64,000 bases of DNA from Laribacter hongkongensis DSM 14985 (GCF_000423285.1 NZ_KE383997.1:1-64000); one strand, 5' to 3'. Shown: positions 7,544-16,311, numbered from the stretch's first letter. The notes: a model not told the origin generated them from the letters alone. Program-made: numbers and translations.

Positions 7544-7630
7544 CCCAAATCGCCAAGCCGGTTTGCACGCGTCGCCATCGCCCGGTTAGAGTAAGTCCTC
7601 ATTACATTTCATGTTGACGGTCTTCCCATC

Positions 7631-7975
7631 ATGTACGAACCCGTTGTCCGGTCCGCTGGTCCGCAACTCAAAACCCTGACGCTGGTGGTCTATGGCCTGC
7701 AGGCGCTTTCCCTGCTGACCGTGATCACGCTGCTGGTTGGCGTGATTGTTAACTACGTCAAACTTGATGACGTCAGGGGCACGCTGTACGAAAGCCATTT
7801 CCGCTGGCAGATCCGCACCTTCTGGTGGTCTTGTGTCTGGGGGCTGCTGTCGGCGCTGACATGGTGGATTTTCGGTCTGGGCTTCCTGATCGGCGGCGTG
7901 GCATTTGTCTGGTTCATCTACCGGGTCGTCCGGGGTTTCCTCAACCTCAACGATGGCAAAAGCATGCCCTTATGA
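7631..7975 (+). CDS. small integral membrane protein, DUF4870-like
   Basis: A 114-residue protein with three hydrophobic helices (about residues 15-45, 68-85 and 83-105). Between helices 1 and 2 is the motif Glu-Ser-His-Phe-Arg-Trp-Gln-Ile-Arg-Thr-Phe-Trp-Trp. This Ser-His-Phe/Gln-Arg-Thr-Phe-Trp pattern is typical of small proteobacterial membrane proteins related to the DUF4870 group, whose function is unknown. The ATG at 7631 has no strong ribosome site. It is divergent from the zinc operon and shares its control region, so zinc regulation is possible but not demonstrated. Confidence 0.7.
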   Translation: MYEPVVRSAGPQLKTLTLVVYGLQALSLLTVITLLVGVIVNYVKLDDVRGTLYESHFRWQIRTFWWSCVWGLLSALTWWIFGLGFLIGGVAFVWFIYRVVRGFLNLNDGKSMPL

Positions 7976-8077
7976 CCCGTGCAGACCGGAGGGTTATGGA
8001 TAAGTCATTTTTAATTCTGGGTTAATAGAATTACCCTTTTCGTTTGCTGGTTTTTCCACCCACATGGAGTATTCACG

Positions 8078-8524
8078 ATGAAACATCGCCTTATGGTTGC
8101 AGCCGCCCTGGCCGCCAGCTGTGCTTTCTCGGCCCAGGCATTCGCTGCGGCAGACCCGGTGCAGGAACGCCAAGCCATTTTCAAGGAATACAAGAAAACC
8201 TTCGGCGCCATGGGTGATATGGTCAAGGGCAAGACCGCCTACGACCAGGCTGCCTTTGCCAAGCTGGCTGTGAAGATGGAACAGCTGTCGAAGCAGCCGT
8301 GGCAGCATTTCCCGGCCGGCAGCGACAAGGGCAAGAGCGAAGCCCAGCCGGCCGTCTGGACCAAGCCGGCAGAATTCAAGAAAGAGATCGACACGTTTGA
8401 AGGCCGTGCTGCCGTGCTGGCCAAGGCTGCTGCTGCTGCCAAGACCGTTGCCGACGTCAAGCCGGCCTTTGGTGCCGCTGGCCAGTCGTGCAAGTCCTGC
8501 CACGACGGCTTCAAGAAGAGCTGA
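8078..8524 (+). CDS. cytochrome c'/c-556 family protein
   Basis: A 148-residue periplasmic c-type cytochrome. A cleavable signal peptide ends at Ala-Gln-Ala-Phe-Ala. The mature part is an all-alpha, Lys/Ala-rich four-helix bundle. The heme attachment motif Cys-Lys-Ser-Cys-His lies in the last 12 residues, as in PF01322 proteins. A Met early in the mature chain (Gly-Ala-Met-Gly-Asp-Met) could be a sixth ligand as in c-556, whereas cytochrome c' proper lacks it. The start has GGAG at 8066-8069. It probably acts in periplasmic electron transfer or NO binding and tolerance. It is monocistronic, ending in a perfect-palindrome terminator. Confidence 0.88.
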   Translation: MKHRLMVAAALAASCAFSAQAFAAADPVQERQAIFKEYKKTFGAMGDMVKGKTAYDQAAFAKLAVKMEQLSKQPWQHFPAGSDKGKSEAQPAVWTKPAEFKKEIDTFEGRAAVLAKAAAAAKTVADVKPAFGAAGQSCKSCHDGFKKS

Positions 8525-8549
8525 ACCACTCCGGGGGTTACAGCAGACC

Positions 8550-8575
8550 AACAGCCGGCATGCCGGCTGTTTTTT
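8550..8575 (+). terminator. rho-independent terminator of the cytochrome gene
   Basis: A perfect 22-bp palindrome, AACAGCCGGCA / TGCCGGCTGTT (8550-8571), is followed by Ts through 8575. It ends against the stop codon of the convergent transporter gene. Confidence 0.85.
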
Positions 8576-9327
8576 CATGCATAGGTACGGTGGAAAAACG
8601 TGGCGGTCAGCACCAGTCCGGTCAGGATCACGCCCCGCCGCAGCCATTCAGGTGGCATGAAACGGGCCAGTTTTGCTCCCAGCAACCCGCCGACCACCGT
8701 CCCGCCGATCATCACGCCACCCGCCCGCCAGTCCACCAGCCCACCCCAGGCAAACGACACCACCGAAGCACTGGCGATCAGGGTGGACACCCAGAGCTTG
8801 AGTGCAGTCATGCGCTTGAAATCGCTCAATGCCAGCAGCCGGTAATAGGCCAGCAGCAGAATTCCCAGTCCGCCACCGAAAAACCCGCCATAGCCTGACA
8901 CCAGTACATGCATACCCAGCCGCATGCGTCCCGAGCGGATCTCTCCACCCAGTCGCGCCAGCCGTCCGCCGCCGGCAAACAGCAGCGTAGCCACCAGGAT
9001 CAGCCACGGCACCAGTTTGTCAAACAGGGCTACCGGCACCCACAGCAGCAACCCGGCCCCCAGAAGCCCGCCCAGAATCGCGCTAAGGGTAAATCCCGGC
9101 AATTCTCCCCGCAGTATCACCAGCTCGCGCCGGAACGCCCAGCACCCTGCCACGTAGCCCGGCCACTGCGCCACGGCGCTGGTGGCATTGGCCATGATGG
9201 ACGGAAATCCGGCCCAGATCAGCACGGGAAAAGTGATCAGCGTGCCTCCTCCGGCCAAGGCGTTCAGCGCCCCGGCGAGGACTGCGGACAGGAAAAGCAG
9301 CGCATCCAAGACCACTCCAAGTGTCAT
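8575..9327 (-). CDS. TauE/SafE (TSUP) family sulfite/organosulfur exporter-like protein
   Basis: A 250-residue membrane protein with about eight helices. The family signature is visible twice: Ala-Leu-Ala-Gly-Gly-Gly-Thr-Leu-Ile-Thr-Phe-Pro near residue 25, and Gly-Gly-Phe-Phe-Gly-Gly-Gly-Leu-Gly-Ile in the second half. TSUP proteins move sulfite, sulfoacetate or other small anions across the inner membrane. No sulfur-metabolism gene is adjacent, so the substrate cannot be assigned. It is transcribed leftward and divergently from the aminotransferase gene, with which it shares a 124-base control region. Confidence 0.82.
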   Translation of the reverse strand: MTLGVVLDALLFLSAVLAGALNALAGGGTLITFPVLIWAGFPSIMANATSAVAQWPGYVAGCWAFRRELVILRGELPGFTLSAILGGLLGAGLLLWVPVALFDKLVPWLILVATLLFAGGGRLARLGGEIRSGRMRLGMHVLVSGYGGFFGGGLGILLLAYYRLLALSDFKRMTALKLWVSTLIASASVVSFAWGGLVDWRAGGVMIGGTVVGGLLGAKLARFMPPEWLRRGVILTGLVLTATFFHRTYA

Positions 9328-9451
9328 AAACCGGTTTGCAGGCTACCTGCCCGGCCCTTTGGCTGCAAGGCTCTCCGGCACTTGGGCGCTATGACTTTCG
9401 GGAGTAAACTTGCCACTTTTGCTAACCCGACCGTTGCCAAAGGGAAAAATC

Positions 9452-10645
9452 GTGGAACTCTCGCATCGCGTAAATGCCATCAAGGAATCTCCGACGCTGG
9501 CCATTACTGCCAAGGCACAAAAACTGAAGGCCGAAGGCCGTGACGTGGTGGCACTGGCTGCCGGTGAGCCGGATTTCGATACTCCGGACCACATCAAGGC
9601 TGCCGCAATCGAAGCGATCAACAAGGGCTTCACCAAGTACACCCCGGTGTCCGGCACTCCGGCCCTCAAGAAAGCCATCGTCGAAAAATTCAAGCGCGAC
9701 AACGGCCTTGAATACGCTGCCAACCAAGTCCTGGTTTCGGTCGGCGGCAAGCAGAGCTTCTACAACCTCTGCCAGGCTTACATCAACGATGGTGACGAAG
9801 TCATCATCCCGGCACCGTACTGGGTCAGCTACCCGGACATGACCATCCTCGCCGGCGGCGTGCCGGTTGTGGTCGAGTGTGGCATTGAGCAGGGCTACAA
9901 GCTGAGCCCGGCCCAGCTGGAAGCTGCCATCACCCCCAAGACCAGGATGCTGGTCATCAACAGCCCGTCCAACCCGACCGGCGCGGTCTACACCCTTGAA
10001 GAACTCAAGGCGCTGGGCGAAGTGCTGAAAAAGCACCCGAACATTCTGGTGGCCTCGGATGACATGTACGAACACGTCATGCTCGGCGACACGAAGTTCT
10101 ACAACATCCTGAACGCCTGCCCGGAACTGAAGGAACAGGTCATCGTCCTCAACGGCGTCTCCAAGGCCTATTCGATGACCGGCTGGCGCATCGGCTATGC
10201 AGCCGGCCCGCAAAAGCTGATCAAGGCGATGGAAAACATCCAGTCGCAGAGCACTTCCAACCCGACCTCGATTTCGCAGGTGGCCGCCCAGGCCGCACTG
10301 GAAGGCGACCAAGGCTGCATCACCCCGATGCTCAAGGCCTTCAACGAGCGTCACGTCTACGTGGTTGACCGCTTCAACAAGATGCGCGGCCTGAAGTGCC
10401 TGCGTGCCGGCGGCGCGTTCTACGCCTTTGTCGATGCCCGCGAAGCCATCAAGCTGCTGGCTGCCGAAGGCAAGATCGCCGGAGCCACCGACATGGCACT
10501 GGGCACCTATCTGCTCGAAGCCCAGGACGTGGCCGTGGTGCCGGGTTCGGCTTTCGGTGCTGAAGGCTACTTCCGCATTTCCTTCGCCACCAGCATGCAA
10601 AACCTCGAAAAAGCGCTCGACCGTATCGAAAAGGCACTGGCCTGA
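9452..10645 (+). CDS. aspC: PLP-dependent aminotransferase, aspartate aminotransferase type
   Basis: A 397-residue fold-type I aminotransferase. GTG at 9452 is preferred because AAGGGA (9440-9445) lies seven bases upstream and the product begins Val-Glu-Leu-Ser-His-Arg-Val-Asn-Ala-Ile, as in the family. An upstream frame extension has no ribosome site. Key residues: Asn-Ser-Pro-Ser-Asn-Pro-Thr-Gly (cofactor and substrate), Ser-Asp-Asp-Met-Tyr, the Schiff-base Lys238 in Gly-Val-Ser-Lys-Ala-Tyr, and the C-terminal Arg in Phe-Arg-Ile-Ser-Phe-Ala. It belongs to the I-gamma AAT group found in many beta-proteobacteria, where it interconverts aspartate and oxaloacetate and may also accept prephenate or aromatic acids. 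A terminator follows. Confidence 0.88.
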   Translation: MELSHRVNAIKESPTLAITAKAQKLKAEGRDVVALAAGEPDFDTPDHIKAAAIEAINKGFTKYTPVSGTPALKKAIVEKFKRDNGLEYAANQVLVSVGGKQSFYNLCQAYINDGDEVIIPAPYWVSYPDMTILAGGVPVVVECGIEQGYKLSPAQLEAAITPKTRMLVINSPSNPTGAVYTLEELKALGEVLKKHPNILVASDDMYEHVMLGDTKFYNILNACPELKEQVIVLNGVSKAYSMTGWRIGYAAGPQKLIKAMENIQSQSTSNPTSISQVAAQAALEGDQGCITPMLKAFNERHVYVVDRFNKMRGLKCLRAGGAFYAFVDAREAIKLLAAEGKIAGATDMALGTYLLEAQDVAVVPGSAFGAEGYFRISFATSMQNLEKALDRIEKALA

Positions 10646-10668
10646 TCGCCCAACGACCGCTAAACCAG

Positions 10669-10697
10669 AAAGGGTCTGCTTCGCGCAGACCCTTTTT
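10669..10697 (+). terminator. rho-independent terminator after the aminotransferase gene
   Basis: AGGGTCTGC (10671-10679) pairs with GCAGACCCT (10685-10693), extended by flanking A/T pairs. The loop is TTCGC, and the run of Ts reaches 10697. Confidence 0.85.
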
Positions 10698-10720
10698 GTC
10701 GTTTGGAGTGCGGTTGCGCG

Positions 10721-11428
10721 ATGAGACGCTTTCATGTTTTCGATACAGCTACCGATGCAGTCCTGGCTGCCGCCCGGCACCTGCTGCACCTGACCGAATA
10801 CGCCTTGCGTGCCCGGCAGACTGCCCGGCTGGCACTGGCAGGTGGACAGACCCCCGTTCCCCTGTATGACTGGCTGGCCCACGCCCCGGAAGGCCGGGCC
10901 GTGCTGGGCCGTCCGGAGGTCATCGTCTGCCCGACAGACGAGCGCTGGGTGCCAGCTGGCCATCCGCGCAGCAACGCAGACCTGTTGTACCGGCATCTGG
11001 TCACTCCGCTGGTCAGTCACGCTCCACCGGCACTGCACGCCTGGCTAGTCACGGCATCGTCGCCCCTGGCCGCGGCCACCGACATGGCCAGCTGGCTGGA
11101 ACACTGGCGCCTGCCGCACGACGCCCTGCCCCGCCTCGATGTCGCCCTCCTGGGACTGGGTGACGATGGCCACACGGCCTCGCTGTTCAGCCCTAAGGAC
11201 GGCAAATCCGGCCTGACGGCAGTCACCCGTGCCCCGGACGGCGAAATCCGCCTGAGCTTCAGCATCCCCGTGCTGGCCGCTGCCCATGCCCGCATGTTTC
11301 TGGTGCTTGGTCCGTCCAAGGCTGCCGCCCTGAAGGCCGTCTGGTGCGATGAGCAGCATCCTGCGGCCCTGCTGGCCGACGCTGACTGGTTTGTCGACGT
11401 GGCGGCAGCCCGCCGGCTGGAGGGGTAA
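10721..11428 (+). CDS. pgl: 6-phosphogluconolactonase
   Basis: A 235-residue member of the Pgl/DevB family that hydrolyses 6-phosphogluconolactone in the oxidative pentose phosphate pathway. Motifs: Leu-Ala-Leu-Ala-Gly-Gly-Gln-Thr-Pro (substrate phosphate), Thr-Asp-Glu-Arg-Trp-Val-Pro, and Leu-Leu-Gly-Leu-Gly-Asp-Asp-Gly-His-Thr-Ala-Ser-Leu-Phe. The family's catalytic His is in that last segment. I chose ATG 10721 (Met-Arg-Arg-Phe-His-Val-Phe). An in-frame TTG at 10703 would add six residues and overlap a GGAG element. The gene's stop codon shares a base with the next gene's start, so the two may be co-translated. No zwf or edd is adjacent in view. Confidence 0.87.
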   Translation: MRRFHVFDTATDAVLAAARHLLHLTEYALRARQTARLALAGGQTPVPLYDWLAHAPEGRAVLGRPEVIVCPTDERWVPAGHPRSNADLLYRHLVTPLVSHAPPALHAWLVTASSPLAAATDMASWLEHWRLPHDALPRLDVALLGLGDDGHTASLFSPKDGKSGLTAVTRAPDGEIRLSFSIPVLAAAHARMFLVLGPSKAAALKAVWCDEQHPAALLADADWFVDVAAARRLEG

Positions 11429-13563
11429 TGTCCATGTGGTCCCTGCCTCCGCTTGCCATCGACCTGCTGGCGCAACTGCGCCTGAGCATCGGCGTTTACG
11501 ACCCCGGCTTCATCCGCAGCCGCACGGCATTGCGCGGCCTGATCGCCATCATGTCGGCCTGCTTTGCCACCTGGCTGACGGCCAGGCTGTTTGCTCCGCA
11601 TCTGGCCATTTTCATGACACTGGCCGGCGGTCTGGCATCCTACAGCGCCAGCCTGCGCGTGCAGGATCCGTCACGGAAGGCGCGGCTGGTCACTTACCTG
11701 CTGATGATTCCTGCCTGCTGGGCCGGCATCCTGATCACCGTCACGGCGCACGACATGCCGCTGCGCCAGCACCTGCAACTGCTCCCGATCATCGGGATGG
11801 CATTTCTGGCCAGCCACTGGGGCGTACGTGCCAGTGCGCTGGGCTTTGCCCTGGCGTATCTGTCGATCGTGCTGGTGGCCGTCGATCCCGGACAGCACAC
11901 GCTGTACTGGCTACTGGGCTCGGTAGGGCTGTCATTGCTGATCACGGCCGCCATCCAGCTCACCGTGCTGCAACAGTCACCGGCCCAGAAACTGCGACAG
12001 GCGATCCACATGCTGCGGCCGGTGGTTGCCGGCATCTGCCACGACCTCATCATCCAGATGAACCATACCCGTGTGCACAACCGGCGCTTTCATGCGCTGG
12101 ACCCGCTCAACAATGTGCTGGAGCTGACTGACGGGCTGATCGTCAGCCCGGCCAACGACCTGCTGTTTGCCGATCCGGAAGCACGCAACAACCTGCGCCT
12201 GCACCTGTCGGACCTGCAACGGGCGGCGGAAAGCCTGCTGACGGCCATTTTCAGCGAAGCCGGTGACAACGGCGAAGCCTTGCGCAGCCTGCGCGTCCTG
12301 GAGGCCCAGGCCGGCAATCCGGACCTCAGGCCGCAACAGCTGGACGGCGAACCCCCTGCACTCTGGCATGCACGCCGGGCGCTGCTGGTGGCACTGGATG
12401 CGCTGGACAACCTGTCCTGCTACGAATCCACACCGTCTGCGGCGCCAGCCGTACCACAGAACAGCGACGCACCGACGCCGGCCAGCAGCTGGGTACCGGC
12501 AATCCGCATGGCCTTGATGGGCATGGCTGCCAGTGCCCTCGCTTATGGCATTACCTTCGCCCTGCATGAACAGCGCCCGCGCTGGGCCATGCTGGCAGCT
12601 TTCCTGGTCTGCAACGGCGGACTGGGTGACACCATGAAAACGGCTGTCGACCGGATTTTTGCCACCCTCGCCGGCATTCTGGCCGGGATGACACTGTCGC
12701 ACATGCTGCATGGCAATATCGCCGACGAACTGATCGCCCTGTACGTATTCCTGTGGGTATCGCTCTTCATCGTGCAACGCAATACGCGGGTGCGGCTGTT
12801 CTGGGTCAACCTGAGCGTGGCGCAGATGTACGCACTGGTGTTTGGCAATACGGTCGACACCTATGTCGAAAAAATCGCCGATACCGCCATCGGTGCGCTG
12901 GCAGCAGTATGCATGGCCATCATCATCCTGCCGCGGGTCAAACCCGAGTTTGTGCGGTTGAGCCGGCAGTTTTTCGACCGGGTTGCCGGCATCCTCATGA
13001 GCCGTTTGTCTCCCGCAGCGGGCGAAGCGAGTGACGGAACGGCCTGCCCAGACCCCAACTGCCTGCCCGGCCACCCGGAGGTCATGGAGCTGGAAAAGCT
13101 GTACCGTGCGCTGGCTGATCATATCGGTGCCCTGCGGCACGAGGCGCTGCTGTTTCCCTCAGGAGGTGCCAGTGCCCTGAGCCGCCAGTACGCCTCCCTG
13201 GTGCTGATCAAGCACTATGCGGTGGAAATCAGCCTGTTGCCGCACCTGCCGGCCACAGCGCTGACGGATCACCCGGAACTGGTCACGCTGGCTGCCGGGG
13301 TCAAAGCCCATCTGGAACGGCTGGAGCGCTGTGTGGCCGGCGAGGCCGGTGACGAACCGGTTGAAGTGCTGGATGACCGGTTTGCCACCCTGCTGCCACA
13401 GGTCAGTGACGACACCACCCGCCATTATCTCGACTGGCTCCAGCGGCTGGATTCCGAAGTGCTGCGCCTTCAGGCTGCACTGGCCGGACACCGGCAGATG
13501 TCGCGGTTTGTCTTTGGCCGCTTCATGCCCGGCATGACGACAGGCAGCAGTCCGCACCGCTGA
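11428..13563 (+). CDS. YccS/FUSC-family integral membrane protein
   Basis: A 711-residue protein of the fusaric-acid-resistance-like (FUSC/ArAE) superfamily. The N-terminal half has about six helices (residues 30-190). It is followed by a cytoplasmic region of about 160 residues, a second helical bundle at about 350-510 (Trp-Ala-Met-Leu-Ala-Ala-Phe-Leu-Val-Cys near residue 390 matches the FUSC_2 repeat), and a C-terminal soluble helical domain. This two-bundle layout is that of YccS/YhfK, efflux-like proteins whose substrate is unknown. ATG 11428 overlaps the pgl TAA by one base and has GAGGGG just upstream. Functional linkage to Pgl is not apparent. Confidence 0.82.
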   Translation: MSMWSLPPLAIDLLAQLRLSIGVYDPGFIRSRTALRGLIAIMSACFATWLTARLFAPHLAIFMTLAGGLASYSASLRVQDPSRKARLVTYLLMIPACWAGILITVTAHDMPLRQHLQLLPIIGMAFLASHWGVRASALGFALAYLSIVLVAVDPGQHTLYWLLGSVGLSLLITAAIQLTVLQQSPAQKLRQAIHMLRPVVAGICHDLIIQMNHTRVHNRRFHALDPLNNVLELTDGLIVSPANDLLFADPEARNNLRLHLSDLQRAAESLLTAIFSEAGDNGEALRSLRVLEAQAGNPDLRPQQLDGEPPALWHARRALLVALDALDNLSCYESTPSAAPAVPQNSDAPTPASSWVPAIRMALMGMAASALAYGITFALHEQRPRWAMLAAFLVCNGGLGDTMKTAVDRIFATLAGILAGMTLSHMLHGNIADELIALYVFLWVSLFIVQRNTRVRLFWVNLSVAQMYALVFGNTVDTYVEKIADTAIGALAAVCMAIIILPRVKPEFVRLSRQFFDRVAGILMSRLSPAAGEASDGTACPDPNCLPGHPEVMELEKLYRALADHIGALRHEALLFPSGGASALSRQYASLVLIKHYAVEISLLPHLPATALTDHPELVTLAAGVKAHLERLERCVAGEAGDEPVEVLDDRFATLLPQVSDDTTRHYLDWLQRLDSEVLRLQAALAGHRQMSRFVFGRFMPGMTTGSSPHR

Positions 13564-13576
13564 CCATGCCTGCTGC

Positions 13577-13603
13577 TCCCGGCAAAGGATGTCCCTGCCG
13601 GGA
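13577..13603. terminator. hairpin between converging genes
   Basis: TCCCGGCA (13577-13584) pairs with TGCCGGGA (13596-13603) around an 11-base loop. It lies between the converging ends of the FUSC gene and the EAL-domain gene. There is no T run on either side, so it is a candidate bidirectional terminator or stabilising hairpin only. Confidence 0.35.
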
Positions 13604-13628
13604 ATCCCGGGGGTCGCCGGTTCCGGCT

Positions 13629-15662
13629 TCAGGCAGCCCCGGACGATTCGGCCACGCACTGCGATGCCGAGTTGACCCAGGCCACGATGTCGTCTGCCGG
13701 CATCGGACGGGCAATGCCGTATCCCTGTACCAGATGGCAGCCGAGGGATTGCAGCAACGTCATGTGTTCGGCACTTTCGGCACCTTCGGCAATCAGGCTG
13801 CGGCCAAACCCGTCCACCATGGTGACGATGCCGCGCACGATGGTCTGGTCAAGCGTATTGAGCGGCAGGTCGCGCACGAACAGCTGGTCGATTTTTACCG
13901 TGTCGACATTCAGGCTCTTGAGGTAGGCCAGCGAGGAATAGCCCGTACCGAAATCGTCTAGGGCAAACCGTACGCCCAGCTCGCGGCAATCGTTGATCAG
14001 CGCCATCGTGCGTTCCATGTTGGCAATGGCGGCTGATTCGAGAATCTCGAATTCAAGCTGCCCCGGCCGCACCAGGGGATAGCGCTCAAGGGCATTTTTC
14101 AGGTCATTGACCAGCTGCGGATCGTGCAGTTCGCGTGCAGACAGGTTGACGCTGACCACGAGGTCCAGACCTTCGGCGTTCCAGAGCGACAGCTGCATCA
14201 GGGCACGCTCCAGCACCCAGCGGCCGATCTTGATGATGAGGTCCGAGTTTTCTGCCAGCGGCATGAAAACCATGGGTGACAGCAGGCCGCGTTCAGGATG
14301 TTGCCAGCGGATCAGCGCCTCGGCGCCGATCACCGTGGCATGGCGCAGGTCCACCTTGGGCTGGTAATAGAGCACCAGCTCACCAGCGAACAGCCCGCGC
14401 CGCAGGTCTTCCAGCAGGGCATGGCGGGCACGGGTTTCACTGTCTTCGGTGTGATCGAAGATCCGTACGCAGGCGCCGCCTTCCTGCTTGGCAACCAGCA
14501 TGGCGGAAAATGCCTGGCGCATCATGCCGTCAGGATTGGCGTCGGATTGCGGCAGCCAGATCACGCCACCGACGCTGGCACGCAATTCGCGTCCGTGGCC
14601 GATCGACCAGTAGTGGCCTTCAATGCTGGCATGCAGGGTTTCCAGCCGGGCAGTCAGCCCTTCCGGCGTGCCGCCGGACAGCATCATGACAAAATCATCA
14701 CCAGACAGGCGGGCCAGACGGTCATTTTCGGTCAATCCGGATTTCAGGCGGACCGAGAGTTCAACCAGCACCTGGTCGCCGGCCAGGGCACCGTGTTCCT
14801 GGTTGATGTCGGAAAACCGGTCGAGGTCCAGATGGGCCAGCAACAGGGGTTGTTGTTGCTGGCCGGCCTGCAACAACACTTGCGGCAGGCTGTCGATGAA
14901 CTGCTGGCGGCTGGACAGGCCGGTCAGGTTGTCATAGCGCGTCATGCGGACAAACCGTGCTTCCATGTTGCGCAGTTCTTCCAGATCGTAGAACACGGCA
15001 ATGTAGTGGCTGATCTGTCCTCCGGCATCCTTCACGGCCCGGATGGTCAGTCGTTCGAGATACGCTTCGCCGGATTTGCGCCGGTTCCAGAGCTCGCCCT
15101 GCCAGACGCCTTCATCCGCCAGCTGTTGCCACAGCGTGTCGTAAAAGGCCGGAGACTGCCGGCCGGACTGCAACAGCCTGGGGGTGTGTCCGATGGCCTC
15201 TTCTCGGGAATAGCCGGTAACCCGGCAAAATGCCGGATTGACATCCAGAATCCGCCCTCTGGCGTCAGTGAGCATGGCTCCGTCACGCATCTGGTCAAAA
15301 ATGGCGTGAAATGCCGACAACTGCCGGCAACTGACCTGTTCGTCGGCTGCAATCCGGCACTCGATCGCGATCTGTTGCCCTGCTCCGCTGCATCTGAATG
15401 CCCTGACGGCGAGAGTGTGCGGCAACGGCAGCCTTTGCTGGTATTCGACCATGCATTCCCGCACGTCTCCCGGTTGCATGCCATTGACCAGGGCAAGCAA
15501 TTCAGGCCAGCACTGTGCCAGCGGCATGCTGTCGCCGGGTGGTAGCGGCAGGACTCCGGAGCAGTCGCCATGACAGGCGGCAATCTGCAATGATCCGGCA
15601 TCGACCCAGACATGCAGGGCAGCGGCAGTGATGGAGACATGCGGGGAAACTGGCTTGGACAT
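13629..15662 (-). CDS. PAS-GGDEF-EAL protein, probable c-di-GMP phosphodiesterase
   Basis: A 677-residue soluble signalling protein with no membrane segment. The order is an unassigned N-terminal region (1-115), a PAS domain at about 120-230 (Met-Leu-Thr-Asp-Ala-Arg-Gly-Arg-Ile-Leu-Asp-Val-Asn-Pro-Ala-Phe), GGDEF at about 240-400, and EAL at about 410-660. The GGDEF active-site motif is Ser-Gly-Asp-Asp-Phe instead of Gly-Gly-Asp/Glu-Glu-Phe, so cyclase activity is doubtful. The EAL domain keeps Glu-Ala-Leu-Ile-Arg-Trp, Asn-Leu-Ser-Ala-Arg-Glu, Asp-Asp-Phe-Gly-Thr-Gly-Tyr-Ser-Ser and the Lys in Val-Lys-Ile-Asp. It should hydrolyse c-di-GMP, with the PAS domain sensing a signal and the GGDEF domain perhaps binding GTP. 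It is monocistronic. Confidence 0.9.
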   Translation of the reverse strand: MSKPVSPHVSITAAALHVWVDAGSLQIAACHGDCSGVLPLPPGDSMPLAQCWPELLALVNGMQPGDVRECMVEYQQRLPLPHTLAVRAFRCSGAGQQIAIECRIAADEQVSCRQLSAFHAIFDQMRDGAMLTDARGRILDVNPAFCRVTGYSREEAIGHTPRLLQSGRQSPAFYDTLWQQLADEGVWQGELWNRRKSGEAYLERLTIRAVKDAGGQISHYIAVFYDLEELRNMEARFVRMTRYDNLTGLSSRQQFIDSLPQVLLQAGQQQQPLLLAHLDLDRFSDINQEHGALAGDQVLVELSVRLKSGLTENDRLARLSGDDFVMMLSGGTPEGLTARLETLHASIEGHYWSIGHGRELRASVGGVIWLPQSDANPDGMMRQAFSAMLVAKQEGGACVRIFDHTEDSETRARHALLEDLRRGLFAGELVLYYQPKVDLRHATVIGAEALIRWQHPERGLLSPMVFMPLAENSDLIIKIGRWVLERALMQLSLWNAEGLDLVVSVNLSARELHDPQLVNDLKNALERYPLVRPGQLEFEILESAAIANMERTMALINDCRELGVRFALDDFGTGYSSLAYLKSLNVDTVKIDQLFVRDLPLNTLDQTIVRGIVTMVDGFGRSLIAEGAESAEHMTLLQSLGCHLVQGYGIARPMPADDIVAWVNSASQCVAESSGAA

Positions 15663-16152
15663 AAATCAGGTACTGGAAGAGGTCGGCGCACCGTGCGAAG
15701 GGGCGCATTTTAACCCTGTTGGCGACAGGTGATTATGACGATTGGTAAAAAATTCCTGTGCAATACACACTGGCAATGTAAAAAACATTATCTGTTGCCA
15801 AGCGGATTCTGGATATCCCGGCATGACAGGTTTGCAGCCCCTGCCCCGGTGCTACCGCATGGAATACCCCTTGATCGACCGCACGGTAACGGAGGCGATG
15901 CATGCACGGTTTTGCGCATCAGCCGGCAGAAAGGTTCTCCAGGCGCGCAAGGCGCCGCGACGACCATGCCTGTGCATGCCGGACGTACAAGCACCGTTAA
16001 TGCACTCATCATTCATGGCATCAAACTTGCTCGAAAGGTGGGCATGAGAAGGTGCCACGCTGCTTTTGGCCAGAGCATGACAACGCCTCATACGCACCAA
16101 AATGCACCACGATGTCCACTGCCAGTGCATACGCACAGAAATGGAGCACAAA
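15663..16152. other. control region between the EAL gene and a 37-aa gene
   Basis: These 490 bases hold the leftward promoter of the EAL-domain gene. The AT-rich stretch at 15740-15800, with an AAAAACATTAT-like core, is the best candidate zone. The rightward promoter of the small gene at 16153 should also be here. Several open frames exist but lack ribosome sites and protein-like composition. Confidence 0.4.
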
Positions 16153-16266
16153 ATGAGCCCCAAAACGGCATCTGCGATTGAACGCTTGCTGGCTGTCCTG
16201 GAAAAAAACCGGCAGTACACACGTGCATTCCTGACTGCGATGGAACAAGCGGCAGCCAAGAAATAG
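16153..16266 (+). CDS. 37-residue basic small protein, hypothetical
   Basis: A very short frame with a good ribosome site: GGAG at 16143-16146, six bases before ATG 16153. An ATG at 16141 is in frame but has no site of its own. The product is helical and basic, Met-Ser-Pro-Lys-Thr-Ala-Ser-Ala-Ile-Glu-Arg-Leu-Leu..., and ends Ala-Ala-Ala-Lys-Lys. Heptad-like Leu/Ile/Ala spacing suggests one amphipathic helix or a coiled coil. A 13-bp hairpin follows 12 bases after the stop. I do not recognise a family. The start signal and hairpin make it a credible gene despite its size. Confidence 0.55.
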   Translation: MSPKTASAIERLLAVLEKNRQYTRAFLTAMEQAAAKK

Positions 16267-16278
16267 AGGATCAATAAA

Positions 16279-16311
16279 GGATCAAGTGCAGCCGGAAACT
16301 GCACTTGATCC
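16279..16311. terminator. 13-bp hairpin after the 37-aa gene
   Basis: GGATCAAGTGCAG (16279-16291) pairs perfectly with CTGCACTTGATCC (16299-16311) around the loop CCGGAAA. No T run follows, so it may terminate inefficiently, protect the 3' end, or be a protein-binding site. Confidence 0.5.
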
